A stretch of 64,000 nucleotides of DNA from an uncultured Roseicyclus sp. (GTDB lineage Bacteria > Pseudomonadota > Alphaproteobacteria > Rhodobacterales > Rhodobacteraceae), in NCBI GenBank assembly GCA_937139335.1, contig CAKZPN010000065.1, positions 1-64,000 of the forward strand, given 5' to 3'. The translations under genes were made by a program, and so were the position numbers. Below are positions 7,656 to 16,045 of the stretch, one piece after another (position 1 is the first letter of the stretch; each line of letters starts with the position of its first letter). The notes under the pieces were generated by a model that worked only from the letters and a program-made list of their open reading frames with translations, searched no databases and had not been told where the DNA came from.

Positions 7656-9257
7656 ATGCGCCGCCATGTTGGAAGTGCTATTTTCGGACGCCCCGCCGGA
7701 GTGTTGCGTCGCCTGCCCCGCCGGTTCACCGTGCGGGAAGACGGGTCGATCACGATCTTCGCGACGGTCGTCTTCGTCCTGATGGTGGGCATCGGCGGCA
7801 TCGCCATCGACGTGATGCGGTTCGAGACCCAGCGCGTGCAGTTGCAATACACGCTCGACCGCGCGGTTCTCGCCGCCGCGTCGCTGTCGCAAACGCTGGA
7901 TCCGGAGGAGGTCGTCCAGGCCTATTTCGAGACCGCCGGCCTCGAAGGCTACCGCCTGCGGGTGGAGGTCGAGGAAGGCGTGAACTTCCGCCGGGTCGAG
8001 GCGCAGGCCGAACTGGATCTCCAGACGCTGTTCATGAGCATCTTCGGCCAGCCGATCCTGACCTCGCCCGCCGCCGGCGCCGCCGAGGAGCGGGTGCGCA
8101 ACATCGAGGTGTCGCTGGTGCTCGACATCTCGGGCTCGATGCTCTCGGCCAACCGGCTTGAGAACCTGAGACCCGCCGCGCGGGAATTCGTGACATCGGT
8201 GCTGGCCGCGAACGACAACCCCAATAACGAACAGCTCGTTTCAGTGTCGATCGTGCCCTACGACCATGCCGTGAACATGGGCACCACGCTTTCGTCGGTG
8301 TTCGCGCTGACCAACGAGCATTCCTATTCGCGCTGTGCAAGGTTCTACGAAGCCGATTTCGCCGTCTCCGGCATCAATCCGACAGTGCCGCTGCAGCGCC
8401 TCGGGCATTTCGACTACCAGTCCGGCCAGAACGGCAATTTTGCCTGCCGGACCGACAACAGGGGCGCCGTCGCGCCGTGGTCCAACAACGAAAGCCAGTT
8501 GCACGCCTTGATCAATGGCCTGTCGACCGAAGGCAACCGGTTCACCGCGATCGACCAGGGTATGCGCTGGGCCGTCGCGCTGCTCGACCCGGCCGCGCGC
8601 CCGGCGCTGTCCGCGCTGGTCGCCAACGGAACGGTGCACGAGGATTTCACCGGTCGCCCGGCCTCCTACCTCGATCCGGAGACCATCAAGATCGTCGTGC
8701 TGATGACGGACGGCGAGAACACGCGGCAGTGGGACGTGCACAATCAGTATCGCAGCGGCCCCAGCCCGTTCTGGCGCGACCCGGACAACGGAGACCTGTC
8801 CATCTATCGTGCAAGCACGAACAGGTACTGGCAGGTCGACAATGACGTCTGGCGCACCACGCCCGACGGTGGCTCCAACGACAACGCCGTGCGCATCGAC
8901 TACGCCGACCTCTGGAACTACATCCCGACCGGTGCGATGTACAACCTGCTTCGCTACGAGCCCGACTCCTACATCCAGGGCCTGCGCTACAGCTACGAGT
9001 TTTCCGACATCGTGAACGAGCACACGCCGAACAACGGTCTCGTTGCCGACACCCGTCTGCGCACCATGTGCGACGTCGCCCACGCGCAGGGGATCGTGGT
9101 GTTCTCGATCGCCTTCGAGGCGCCCAGCGGCGGCCAGTCGGTGATGCGCTACTGCGCGTCGTCGGATGCGCATTTCTACGACGTGGACGGCATCGACATC
9201 TCGAACGCCTTCGCCTCGATCGCGCGAACCATCAACCAGCTGCGGCTGATCCAGTGA
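7656..9257 (+). CDS. TadG-like pilus assembly protein with vWA domain
   Basis: 533 residues. The N-terminal TadE/TadG motif (REDGSITIFATVVFVLMVGIGG, one membrane helix at about 30-50) is followed by IDVMRFETQRVQLQYTLDRAVLAAA, the classic TadG continuation. A von Willebrand A domain starts at about residue 150, with the MIDAS motif DISGSM (near residue 158) and LMTDGEN further on. These proteins help assemble Flp/Tad pili in the periplasm. The ATG at 7656 is preferred (GGAG 8 bases upstream) to the GTG nine bases earlier. Two TadE-like genes follow 12 bases apart each, so the three form one operon; the tadABC motor genes are not in the window. Confidence 0.85.
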   Translation: MRRHVGSAIFGRPAGVLRRLPRRFTVREDGSITIFATVVFVLMVGIGGIAIDVMRFETQRVQLQYTLDRAVLAAASLSQTLDPEEVVQAYFETAGLEGYRLRVEVEEGVNFRRVEAQAELDLQTLFMSIFGQPILTSPAAGAAEERVRNIEVSLVLDISGSMLSANRLENLRPAAREFVTSVLAANDNPNNEQLVSVSIVPYDHAVNMGTTLSSVFALTNEHSYSRCARFYEADFAVSGINPTVPLQRLGHFDYQSGQNGNFACRTDNRGAVAPWSNNESQLHALINGLSTEGNRFTAIDQGMRWAVALLDPAARPALSALVANGTVHEDFTGRPASYLDPETIKIVVLMTDGENTRQWDVHNQYRSGPSPFWRDPDNGDLSIYRASTNRYWQVDNDVWRTTPDGGSNDNAVRIDYADLWNYIPTGAMYNLLRYEPDSYIQGLRYSYEFSDIVNEHTPNNGLVADTRLRTMCDVAHAQGIVVFSIAFEAPSGGQSVMRYCASSDAHFYDVDGIDISNAFASIARTINQLRLIQ

Positions 9258-9269
9258 CAAGGACCTGAG

Positions 9270-9806
9270 GTGCCAGACCTGTTGCATCACATTCGGGCCT
9301 TCGCGCGGGACGACCGGGCCACTGCGACGATCGAGTTCGTCATCATGTTCCCCGTGGTGATCACGCTGTTCATCGCGGTGTTCGAGACCGGCATGATCAT
9401 GACCCGGCAGGTTCTCATGGAACGCTCTCTGGACGAGGCGGTCCGCATCCTGCGCCTTGCGCAGGGCCTGACGCTGAACGCCGCCGATATCGAGGAGGCG
9501 ATCTGCGCCAACACCAGCTCGATCCCCAATTGCGAACAGGTTCTGGTCGTCGACCTGCGCCGCATCGACCGCACCACCTACGACATCCCGACGCCCGACG
9601 TGATCTGCGTGAACCGCAACGACATCGACATCCGCCCCGGAAACCTGTTCCAGCAGGGCCAGGACAACGAGCTGATCCTGATCCGCACCTGCGCCATCAT
9701 CGACCCGCTCCTGCCGTTCTCGGGCTACGGGCTGAACCTTGTGCGCGACGATACCGGCGGCATGCACATCACCGCCGCCTCCGTCTTCGTCAACGAGCCG
9801 GATTGA
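9270..9806 (+). CDS. TadE-like pilus assembly protein
   Basis: 178 residues. DDRATATIEFVIMFPVVITLFIAVFE is the TadE motif: a prepilin-like segment with a Glu (EF) just inside a single N-terminal membrane helix. The periplasmic part contains several Cys (AICANTSSIPNCEQ; VICVNRN; RTCAIIDP), likely disulfide-bonded. TadE-like pseudopilins are processed by the TadV peptidase and needed for Flp pilus formation. GTG start; it follows the TadG-like gene by 12 bases and precedes a second TadE-like gene by 12 bases. Confidence 0.82.
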   Translation: MPDLLHHIRAFARDDRATATIEFVIMFPVVITLFIAVFETGMIMTRQVLMERSLDEAVRILRLAQGLTLNAADIEEAICANTSSIPNCEQVLVVDLRRIDRTTYDIPTPDVICVNRNDIDIRPGNLFQQGQDNELILIRTCAIIDPLLPFSGYGLNLVRDDTGGMHITAASVFVNEPD

Positions 9807-9818
9807 GGAGGAAAGACG

Positions 9819-10388
9819 ATGCTGACCCGCCTCCTGCGCCGCTTCTGGAACGACGATCGTGCCGCGATCGCGATGGAAACCATCATCATCACCCCGGTGC
9901 TGGCCTGGACCTTCGTTGGCAGCTTCATCTTCTTCGACGCCTTCCGGACCTACAACAGCTCGATCAAGGCGACCTATGCGGTGGCCGATATCCTGTCGCG
10001 CCAGACCAACACGGTCTTCGATTCCGACATCGACGGGATGGCGCAGATCTTCGAACACCTGGTCCGCAACAACGGCGACGCGCGCCTGCGCGCGACCCAG
10101 ATCTTCTACAACGGGAACACGGACACCTATTGCGTCGACTGGTCCTACGCGACGAATGGCGAGGCGCAGCTGTTCACCGCCAACCTGGTCGATATCGAGG
10201 AACTGTTGCCGACGATGGCCCATGCCGAACGCGTCATCCTCGTCCAGACCTTCATTCCCTATCAGCCGGTCTTCAGCACCGGGCTCGATTTCCTCACCTT
10301 CAGCAACTTCACCGTGACCCGGCCCCGGTTTGCCGGCCAGGTGCCGTTCAATGGTGCCGTCAACTGTTCCGGCGGCACCACCAGCTGA
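9819..10388 (+). CDS. Second TadE-like pilus assembly protein
   Basis: 189 residues. RFWNDDRAAIAMETIIITPVLAWTFVGSFIFFDAF has the same layout as the preceding gene: charged N-terminus, Glu at the head of one membrane helix, then an extracytoplasmic domain (SRQTNTVFDSDIDGMAQIFEHL) and a short Cys-containing end (VNCSGGTTS). Preceded by GAGGAGGAAAG. It is the last gene of the tadG-tadE-tadE cluster; a GC-rich inverted repeat (GCCGGG/CCCGGC near 10434-10447) follows and may end the transcript. Confidence 0.8.
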   Translation: MLTRLLRRFWNDDRAAIAMETIIITPVLAWTFVGSFIFFDAFRTYNSSIKATYAVADILSRQTNTVFDSDIDGMAQIFEHLVRNNGDARLRATQIFYNGNTDTYCVDWSYATNGEAQLFTANLVDIEELLPTMAHAERVILVQTFIPYQPVFSTGLDFLTFSNFTVTRPRFAGQVPFNGAVNCSGGTTS

Positions 10389-10487
10389 TCGGTCGCCCCT
10401 GACCGCGCTCATGTCGCCACGGGGCTTTCCTTTGCCGGGCCCCCGGCCGATAGTGGCTTCGGGCGGACGGGGACGGCGGGAACCACG

Positions 10488-11741
10488 ATGCGGTATTCAG
10501 GCTGGCAGGTGCTGGCACAGGGGATCACGGGCAACCGCGGCTGGCGCCCGGCCTGGCGCGGCCCGGCGCCGAAACCGGCATATGACATCGTCATCATCGG
10601 CGGCGGCGGGCACGGGCTGTCGACGGCCTATTACCTCGCGAAAGAGCACGGGCTGAGCAACATCGCCGTGCTGGAAAAGGGCTACCTCGGCGGCGGCAAC
10701 GTCGGGCGAAACACCACCATCGTGCGCGCCAACTACTTCCTCGAAGGCAATTCCCAGTTCTATTCCCATTCGCTGAAGCTCTGGGAGGGGCTGGAGGCGG
10801 ACCTGAACTACAACGTCATGCATTCGCAGCGCGGTCTCATCAACCTGTTCCACTCCGACGGCCAGCGCGACGCCTTCGTGCGGCGCGGCAACATGATGAT
10901 CAACCAGGGCGATGACGCGATCCTGCTCGACCGCGAGGGCTGTCGGGAGCTGTTGCCCTATCTCGACTACGAGCAGACGCGGTTCCCGATCTACGGCGGG
11001 CTTCTGCACCCGCGCGGCGGCACCGCGCGCCACGACGCCGTCGCCTGGGGTTACGCGCGCGGCGCGGACCGGCGTGGCGTCGACCTGATCCAGAACTGTG
11101 AGGTGACGGGCATCGACATCGAGGGCGGTCGCGTCACCGGCGTGCAGACCTCGCGCGGAGCGATCCGCGCGAAAAAGGTGGCGATCGTGGTCGCCGGCCG
11201 GTCGAGCCAGGTCGCGGCGATGGCGGGTATGCGCCTGCCCATCGAATCCCACGTCTTGCAGGCCTTCGTCACCGAGGGGCTTAAACCCGTCATCGACCAC
11301 GTCATCAGCTACGGCATGGGCCATTTCTACATCAGCCAGTCCGACAAGGGCGGGCTCGTGTTCGGCGGCGACCTCGATTTCTACGCCAGCTACGCCGCAC
11401 GCGGCAACCTGCCGATGGTCGAACACGTCGCCGAGGCGGGGATGACGCTGATGCCGATGATCGGCAAGGCGCGGATGCTGCGCAGCTGGGGCGGGATCAT
11501 GGACATGTCGCCCGACGGCTCGCCGATCATCGACAAGACCGACACCGAGGGGCTCTACCTCAACTGTGGCTGGTGCTACGGCGGCTTCAAGGCCGTCCCG
11601 GCCTCGGGTCACACCTTTGCCCACCTGATCGCCACCGACCGCCCACACGACGCCGCATCCCGGTTCCGGCTCGACCGCTTCGCCACGGGCCGTGGCCTGA
11701 TGGACGAAGAAGGCACCGGCAGCCAGCACAACCTGCACTGA
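10488..11741 (+). CDS. soxB: Sarcosine oxidase subunit beta
   Basis: 417 residues. Catalytic subunit of heterotetrameric sarcosine oxidase, which carries the covalent FMN and the non-covalent FAD of the active site and oxidises sarcosine (N-methylglycine) to glycine, passing the methylene group to tetrahydrofolate. Visible: dinucleotide-binding IVIIGGGGHGLSTAYYLA (about residues 34-51), EKGYLGGGNVGRNTTIVRANY with the SoxB-specific signature, and the C-terminal LYLNCGWCYGGFKAVPASG. First gene of soxBDAG; the next start lies 10 bases downstream. Confidence 0.95.
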   Translation: MRYSGWQVLAQGITGNRGWRPAWRGPAPKPAYDIVIIGGGGHGLSTAYYLAKEHGLSNIAVLEKGYLGGGNVGRNTTIVRANYFLEGNSQFYSHSLKLWEGLEADLNYNVMHSQRGLINLFHSDGQRDAFVRRGNMMINQGDDAILLDREGCRELLPYLDYEQTRFPIYGGLLHPRGGTARHDAVAWGYARGADRRGVDLIQNCEVTGIDIEGGRVTGVQTSRGAIRAKKVAIVVAGRSSQVAAMAGMRLPIESHVLQAFVTEGLKPVIDHVISYGMGHFYISQSDKGGLVFGGDLDFYASYAARGNLPMVEHVAEAGMTLMPMIGKARMLRSWGGIMDMSPDGSPIIDKTDTEGLYLNCGWCYGGFKAVPASGHTFAHLIATDRPHDAASRFRLDRFATGRGLMDEEGTGSQHNLH

Positions 11742-11751
11742 GGCCCGCACC

Positions 11752-12021
11752 ATGCTCATCCCCTGCCCCGTCTGCGGCCCGCGCGACATCCGCGAGTTCA
11801 CCTACAAGGGGCATGCGAGCTATCTCGACCGCCCGGCCGAGGATGCCGCGCCGGAGGCGTGGAACGAGCACCTGCACCTGCGCGACAACCCCGCCGGGCC
11901 CACGCGCGACCTCTGGTATCACGGCGGCGGCTGCACGGCCTGGCTGGTGGTGGAGCGCAACACCGCGACGCATGTGATCGCCGGCGCGCGGCTCACCCGC
12001 GAGGTCCGCGATGCGGGTTGA
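11752..12021 (+). CDS. soxD: Sarcosine oxidase subunit delta
   Basis: 89 residues, the usual size. The small subunit binds one zinc through a Cys/His set: IPCPVCGPRDIREF at the N-terminus and HGGGCTAWLVVERN in the second half, with WNEHLHLRDNPAGPTRDLWYH between, which is diagnostic for SoxD. It stabilises the complex. Second gene of the operon; its 3' end overlaps soxA by 11 bases, indicating translational coupling. Confidence 0.95.
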   Translation: MLIPCPVCGPRDIREFTYKGHASYLDRPAEDAAPEAWNEHLHLRDNPAGPTRDLWYHGGGCTAWLVVERNTATHVIAGARLTREVRDAG

Positions 12022-14944
12022 CGGGCGCGGCCGCATCGACCGGACCCAGCCGGTCGAGTTCCGCTTCGACGGGAAGCCGGTGACGGGCTACCGCGGCGAC
12101 ACCATTGCTTCCGCCCTGCTGGCGCAGGGTCAGGTGCTGATGGCGCGGTCGTTCAAGTATCACCGCCCGCGCGGCGTGCTGACGGCGGGGTCCGAAGAAC
12201 CCAACGCGCTGATGGAGGTGGGAACCGGCGCCGCGATGACGCCGAATGTGCGGGCCACCATGCAGGAAATCTTTCCGGGGCTGGTCGCGCAGAGCCAGAA
12301 CCGCGTCGGCCCGCTCGATCGCGACCTGCTGTCGGTCAATGACCTGCTCTGGCCGTTTCTGGGGGCGGGCTTCTACTACAAGACCTTCATGTGGCCGCGC
12401 AGCTTCTGGGAGCGGCTTTATGAGCCGATCATTCGCCGCGCCGCCGGTCTCGGTCGCCTCACGCCAGAGGCCTCGCCCGAACGGCACGAGAAGGCCTTCG
12501 CCTTCTGCGACCTGCTGGTGATCGGCGGCGGACCGGCGGGACTGATGGCGGCGCTGACCGCGGCGAAGGGCGGCGCGGACGTCATTCTTGTAGAAGAAGC
12601 TCCGGAGTTTGGCGGCAGGTTGCTGTCGGACAGGCAGGAGGTCGGCGCGGCCGGTGCCGCGACCTGGGTGGATGGCATCATCGGCGACCTGCAGGCCACC
12701 GGCCGCGTCCGCCTGATGCCGCGCACCACCGTCACGGGCGTTTATGACGACGGCAGCTACGGCGCGCTGGAGCGGGTCGCGCGCCATGTCGCGCCCGCCC
12801 CGGACCTGCCGCCGGAATGCTTCTGGCGCATCCGGGCGAAACAGGCCGTGCTGGCCGCCGGTGCGCATGAACGGCCCATCGCCTTCCCGATGAACGACCG
12901 CCCCGGCATCATGTTGGCGGGCGCTGTGCGCACCTACCTCAACCGCTATGGCGTTGCCGCGGGCCGCAACGTCACAATCTTCGCCACCAACGACGCCGCC
13001 CACCGCACCGCGATCGAATTGCAGGAGGCAGGCGTGCGCATCGCCGCCGTCATCGACAGCCGGCGGGAAGCCGTGCCTCAAGGCGACTACCGCCTGATCC
13101 GCGGCGGGCAGGTGATCGGCAGCAAGGGCCGCAGGGCGCTGCGCGAGATCACCTACCGGACGGGCGAGCGCGTCGACCGGTTGACCACCGATTGCCTGGC
13201 GGTGTCGGGCGGCTGGAACCCGGCGCTGCACCTGACCTGCCACCTGGGCGCGCGCCCGGTCTGGGACGAGGAGGGCAAGATGTTCCTGCCCGCGCCGGGG
13301 GCCGTGCCGGGCCTGACCCCGGTGGGGGCGTGCAACGGCGCGATTTCCACCGCCGCCTGCCTGCGCGAAGGGGTCGAGGCCGGCAAGGCGGCGCTGAAGG
13401 CGCTGGGGCTGCGGGCGCCGCGCAACGTCACCGTGCCCGAGGCGTCGGACGATCCCGGCCGCGGCCAGGCGTTGTGGTTCGTCGAGGGCAAGGGGCGCGC
13501 CTGGCTCGACTTCGCCAATGACGTCACGACCAAGGACGTGAAGCTGGCCGCGCAGGAGGGCTTCATTTCGGTCGAGCACATGAAGCGCTACACGACGCAA
13601 GGGATGGCTCCCGATCAGGGCAAATCCTCCAACATCGCGGCGCTGGCCTATCTGGCCGACACCACCGGGCGCGGCATCCCGGAGACCGGCACCACCACCT
13701 ACCGCCCGCCCTTCGTGCCTGTGACGATGGGCGCGCTGGGGGCCTTTGCCGAGGGCGCGGGCTTTGCGCCGCAGCGTCATACCACGAGCCATGCCGCCGC
13801 CACCTCGCGCGGCGCTCCGATGATCGAGGCGGGGCTGTGGTATCGCCCCTCCTACCTGCCGCGACCGGGCGAGACGACCTGGCGACAGGCCTGCGACCGC
13901 GAGGTGGCCATGGTGCGCGAGGCGGTGGGCGTGGTCGATGTCTCGACGCTTGGCAAGATCGACATACAAGGGCCGGATGCAGGCGCCTTCCTCGACTTCT
14001 TGTATACGAATATGTTTTCGACCCTGCCCATCGGCCGCGTTCGCTATGGCATGATGCTGCGCGAGGACGGGCACGTGATGGACGACGGCACCACCGCGCG
14101 ACTGGGGGAACATCACTACGTGATGACCACGACCACCGCCGCCGCCGGGCAGGTGATGGCGCATCTCGATTTCGTGGCGCAGGGGCTGCGGCCCGATCTG
14201 GACGTGCGCGCGATCTCGGTCACCGAGAACTGGGCGCAGTTTTCCGTTGCGGGGCCGGAGGCGCGGCGGCTGCTGAACGGTATCCTCGACACGCCCATCG
14301 ACACTGTCTGCTTCCCCTTCATGGCCTGCGGTGCCGTCACGGTTCACGGCGTGGCCGCGCGCCTCTTCCGCATCTCCTTCTCGGGTGAGGAGGCCTACGA
14401 GATCGCGGTGCCGTCCCGCTACGGCGACGCGCTCTACCGCGATCTGGTCGCGCGGGCCGAGACGCTGGGGGGCGGCGCCTACGGGATGGAGGCGCTGAAC
14501 GTGCTGAGGCTGGAAAAGGGCTTCATCACCCATGCCGAGATCCACGGCCGCGTCACCGCCTACGACATCGGGATGCAGAATATGCTGTCGGCGAAGAAGG
14601 ATTTCATCGGCAAGGCCGCCGCCGCGCGCCCAGGCCTGTTGGAGCCCGACCGCGAGCGGCTGGTGGGCCTGAAGCCGGTAGAGACCGACGGCGTCCTGAC
14701 CGCCGGCGCGCGGCTGTTCAGCGACGGCTCGGCGCATGTGCGCGAGACGGACCAGGGTTATGTCACCTCGGTCGGGCCGTCGCCCACGCTCGGGCACATG
14801 ATCGCACTAGGCTTCCTGCGCCACGGGCCGGAACGGCTGGGCGAGCGGATCGTGATGGTCGACCACCTGCGCGGCCTTCGCACGCACTGCGAGGTCTGCG
14901 CGCCGGTGTTCTTCGACCCGGACGGAGGACGCGCGCGTGGCTGA
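12011..14944 (+). CDS. soxA: Sarcosine oxidase subunit alpha
   Basis: 977 residues. Order of domains: N-terminal 2Fe-2S-ferredoxin-like fold without iron (PVEFRFDGKPVTGYRGDTIASALLA), FAD/NAD(P) domain with LLVIGGGPAGLMAALTAAKGGADV near residue 170 (non-covalent NAD), and a C-terminal aminomethyltransferase (GcvT-like) domain from about residue 600 that binds tetrahydrofolate (YRPSYLPRPGETTW; LDFLYTNMFSTLPIGRVRYG; EEAYEIAVPSRYG). It hands the formaldehyde-level carbon to folate. Two short AT-rich intragenic spots (12585-12598; 13974-14005) contrast with the rest of the gene. Overlaps soxD (11 bases) and soxG (8 bases). Confidence 0.96.
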   Translation: MRVDGRGRIDRTQPVEFRFDGKPVTGYRGDTIASALLAQGQVLMARSFKYHRPRGVLTAGSEEPNALMEVGTGAAMTPNVRATMQEIFPGLVAQSQNRVGPLDRDLLSVNDLLWPFLGAGFYYKTFMWPRSFWERLYEPIIRRAAGLGRLTPEASPERHEKAFAFCDLLVIGGGPAGLMAALTAAKGGADVILVEEAPEFGGRLLSDRQEVGAAGAATWVDGIIGDLQATGRVRLMPRTTVTGVYDDGSYGALERVARHVAPAPDLPPECFWRIRAKQAVLAAGAHERPIAFPMNDRPGIMLAGAVRTYLNRYGVAAGRNVTIFATNDAAHRTAIELQEAGVRIAAVIDSRREAVPQGDYRLIRGGQVIGSKGRRALREITYRTGERVDRLTTDCLAVSGGWNPALHLTCHLGARPVWDEEGKMFLPAPGAVPGLTPVGACNGAISTAACLREGVEAGKAALKALGLRAPRNVTVPEASDDPGRGQALWFVEGKGRAWLDFANDVTTKDVKLAAQEGFISVEHMKRYTTQGMAPDQGKSSNIAALAYLADTTGRGIPETGTTTYRPPFVPVTMGALGAFAEGAGFAPQRHTTSHAAATSRGAPMIEAGLWYRPSYLPRPGETTWRQACDREVAMVREAVGVVDVSTLGKIDIQGPDAGAFLDFLYTNMFSTLPIGRVRYGMMLREDGHVMDDGTTARLGEHHYVMTTTTAAAGQVMAHLDFVAQGLRPDLDVRAISVTENWAQFSVAGPEARRLLNGILDTPIDTVCFPFMACGAVTVHGVAARLFRISFSGEEAYEIAVPSRYGDALYRDLVARAETLGGGAYGMEALNVLRLEKGFITHAEIHGRVTAYDIGMQNMLSAKKDFIGKAAAARPGLLEPDRERLVGLKPVETDGVLTAGARLFSDGSAHVRETDQGYVTSVGPSPTLGHMIALGFLRHGPERLGERIVMVDHLRGLRTHCEVCAPVFFDPDGGRARG

Positions 14945-15485
14945 CCTGATCGCGACATCGACCGAGGGCCGGACGCTGGCCGAAGCGGACGGGCTGAGCC
15001 TGAGCCAGACCCCCCTCACCCCGATCTGGGCCATCGCGCCCTATCGCGGGAAAGCCGGACCCACGTCGGAGGCGCTGGCCCAAGCGCATGGCCTGCCCTT
15101 CCCCGCACCCGGTGCGCTGCACGAGGCCGAGGGCGCGCGGATCGCGTGGTCGGGGCTCGACCAGGCTTTCTTGCTGGGCGTCAGGCCCAACGCAGCGCTT
15201 GCGGACCATGCCGCCCTCACCGACCAGTCCGACGCCTGGGCGAACCTGGTCATCGACGGCGCCCGCGCCCGCGACGTGCTGGCGCGTTTCGTCCCGATCG
15301 ACCTGTCGCCCGCCGCCTGCCCGCCGGGATCGGCACGGCGCACGCTCATGGGCCACATGCCGGCGCTGATCCTGCACCCCGGCGGCGACCGCTTCGAAAT
15401 TCTGGTCTTCCGCTCCATGACCGGCACGGCGGCGCACGACCTGACCCGCGCGATGCGGGCCCTGTCCGCCCGCGCCGCGCTCTGA
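14937..15485 (+). CDS. soxG: Sarcosine oxidase subunit gamma
   Basis: 182 residues, GTG start overlapping the end of soxA by 8 bases. GcvT-like fold without folate-binding residues: TPIWAIAPYRG, ARIAWSGLDQAFLLG, WANLVIDGARARDVLARFVPIDLSPAACPPGSARRTL, HMPALI and a closing FRSMTGTAAHDLTRAM. The ARDVLARFVPIDL segment is typical of SoxG. Structural subunit of the tetramer. Last gene of the operon; no one-carbon genes (glyA, folD, purU) follow in this window. Convergent with the small gene at 15488, 2 bases apart. Confidence 0.93.
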   Translation: MADLIATSTEGRTLAEADGLSLSQTPLTPIWAIAPYRGKAGPTSEALAQAHGLPFPAPGALHEAEGARIAWSGLDQAFLLGVRPNAALADHAALTDQSDAWANLVIDGARARDVLARFVPIDLSPAACPPGSARRTLMGHMPALILHPGGDRFEILVFRSMTGTAAHDLTRAMRALSARAAL

Positions 15486-15487
15486 TG

Positions 15488-15898
15488 TCAGAGGCCCGGG
15501 TGGGGCGTCACGCCGCGCGCAACCATCGCCCGGTCGATGATCGCGAGCATGTCGTTGGCGAGATCCGGGTCGCGGTAGAGCCGGTCGCCGACACGCTCGG
15601 CCCAGATCCGGTGCGCGTTGCGCAACTGCGAATCGGTGCGTTCGAAGGGGTCGAAATAGGTGTCGAGGCGCTGACGAACCTGCGTGCGGGTGAACTGCCG
15701 GATCTCACCGTCCATCAATTCGACCAGGGCCGCCTCTTCGGGCGGTAGCCGCGCCGGGGCACGTTCGCGCGGGCCGCCGTTAATCACGAGGAACACGGCC
15801 ACGGCCACGACGCCGACAAGCGCCGCGATGGCGAACCCCGCCTCGGTCCGGGCCGCCCCGCTGTCCTGCCCCAGAAATGCCTGCAGACTGCGCCTCAT
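15488..15898 (-). CDS. Hypothetical single-pass membrane protein
   Basis: 136 residues. Short N-terminal cytoplasmic part (MRRSLQAFLGQDSGAARTE), one membrane helix AGFAIAALVGVVAVAVFLVIN (about 20-40), then an extracytoplasmic helical domain with LVELMDGEIRQFTRTQVRQRLDTYF and WAERVGDRLYRDPDLANDM. No family is recognised. The pattern of a helix plus soluble helical domain could be an envelope-associated or Flp-related protein but there is no firm basis. Divergent from dnaG. Confidence 0.6.
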   Translation of the reverse strand: MRRSLQAFLGQDSGAARTEAGFAIAALVGVVAVAVFLVINGGPRERAPARLPPEEAALVELMDGEIRQFTRTQVRQRLDTYFDPFERTDSQLRNAHRIWAERVGDRLYRDPDLANDMLAIIDRAMVARGVTPHPGL

Positions 15899-16045
15899 GT
15901 CGCCGATTCACCCCGCGCTTGCGAAACAATACCGGCGGAGTTTGGCAGGATTGGGACGAAAGTGCCAACGGCGCAGGCCGTTCCATCCCCAGCCTTTCGC
16001 ACCGGCCGTCTGGACAGGCGCGCGCGCGCCCCCGATATTGAGTCC

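Noticed and set aside
8241..10412. A 723-codon open frame on the minus strand over the tad genes
   Set aside because: It is antisense to the clearly coding TadG/TadE genes; high GC with GC-rich third positions makes long antisense frames common, and the product (Val/Asp/Gly/Arg-rich) shows no domain.
11993..14797. A 934-codon open frame on the minus strand over soxA
   Set aside because: Antisense of the sarcosine oxidase alpha gene, composition-driven; no domain recognised.
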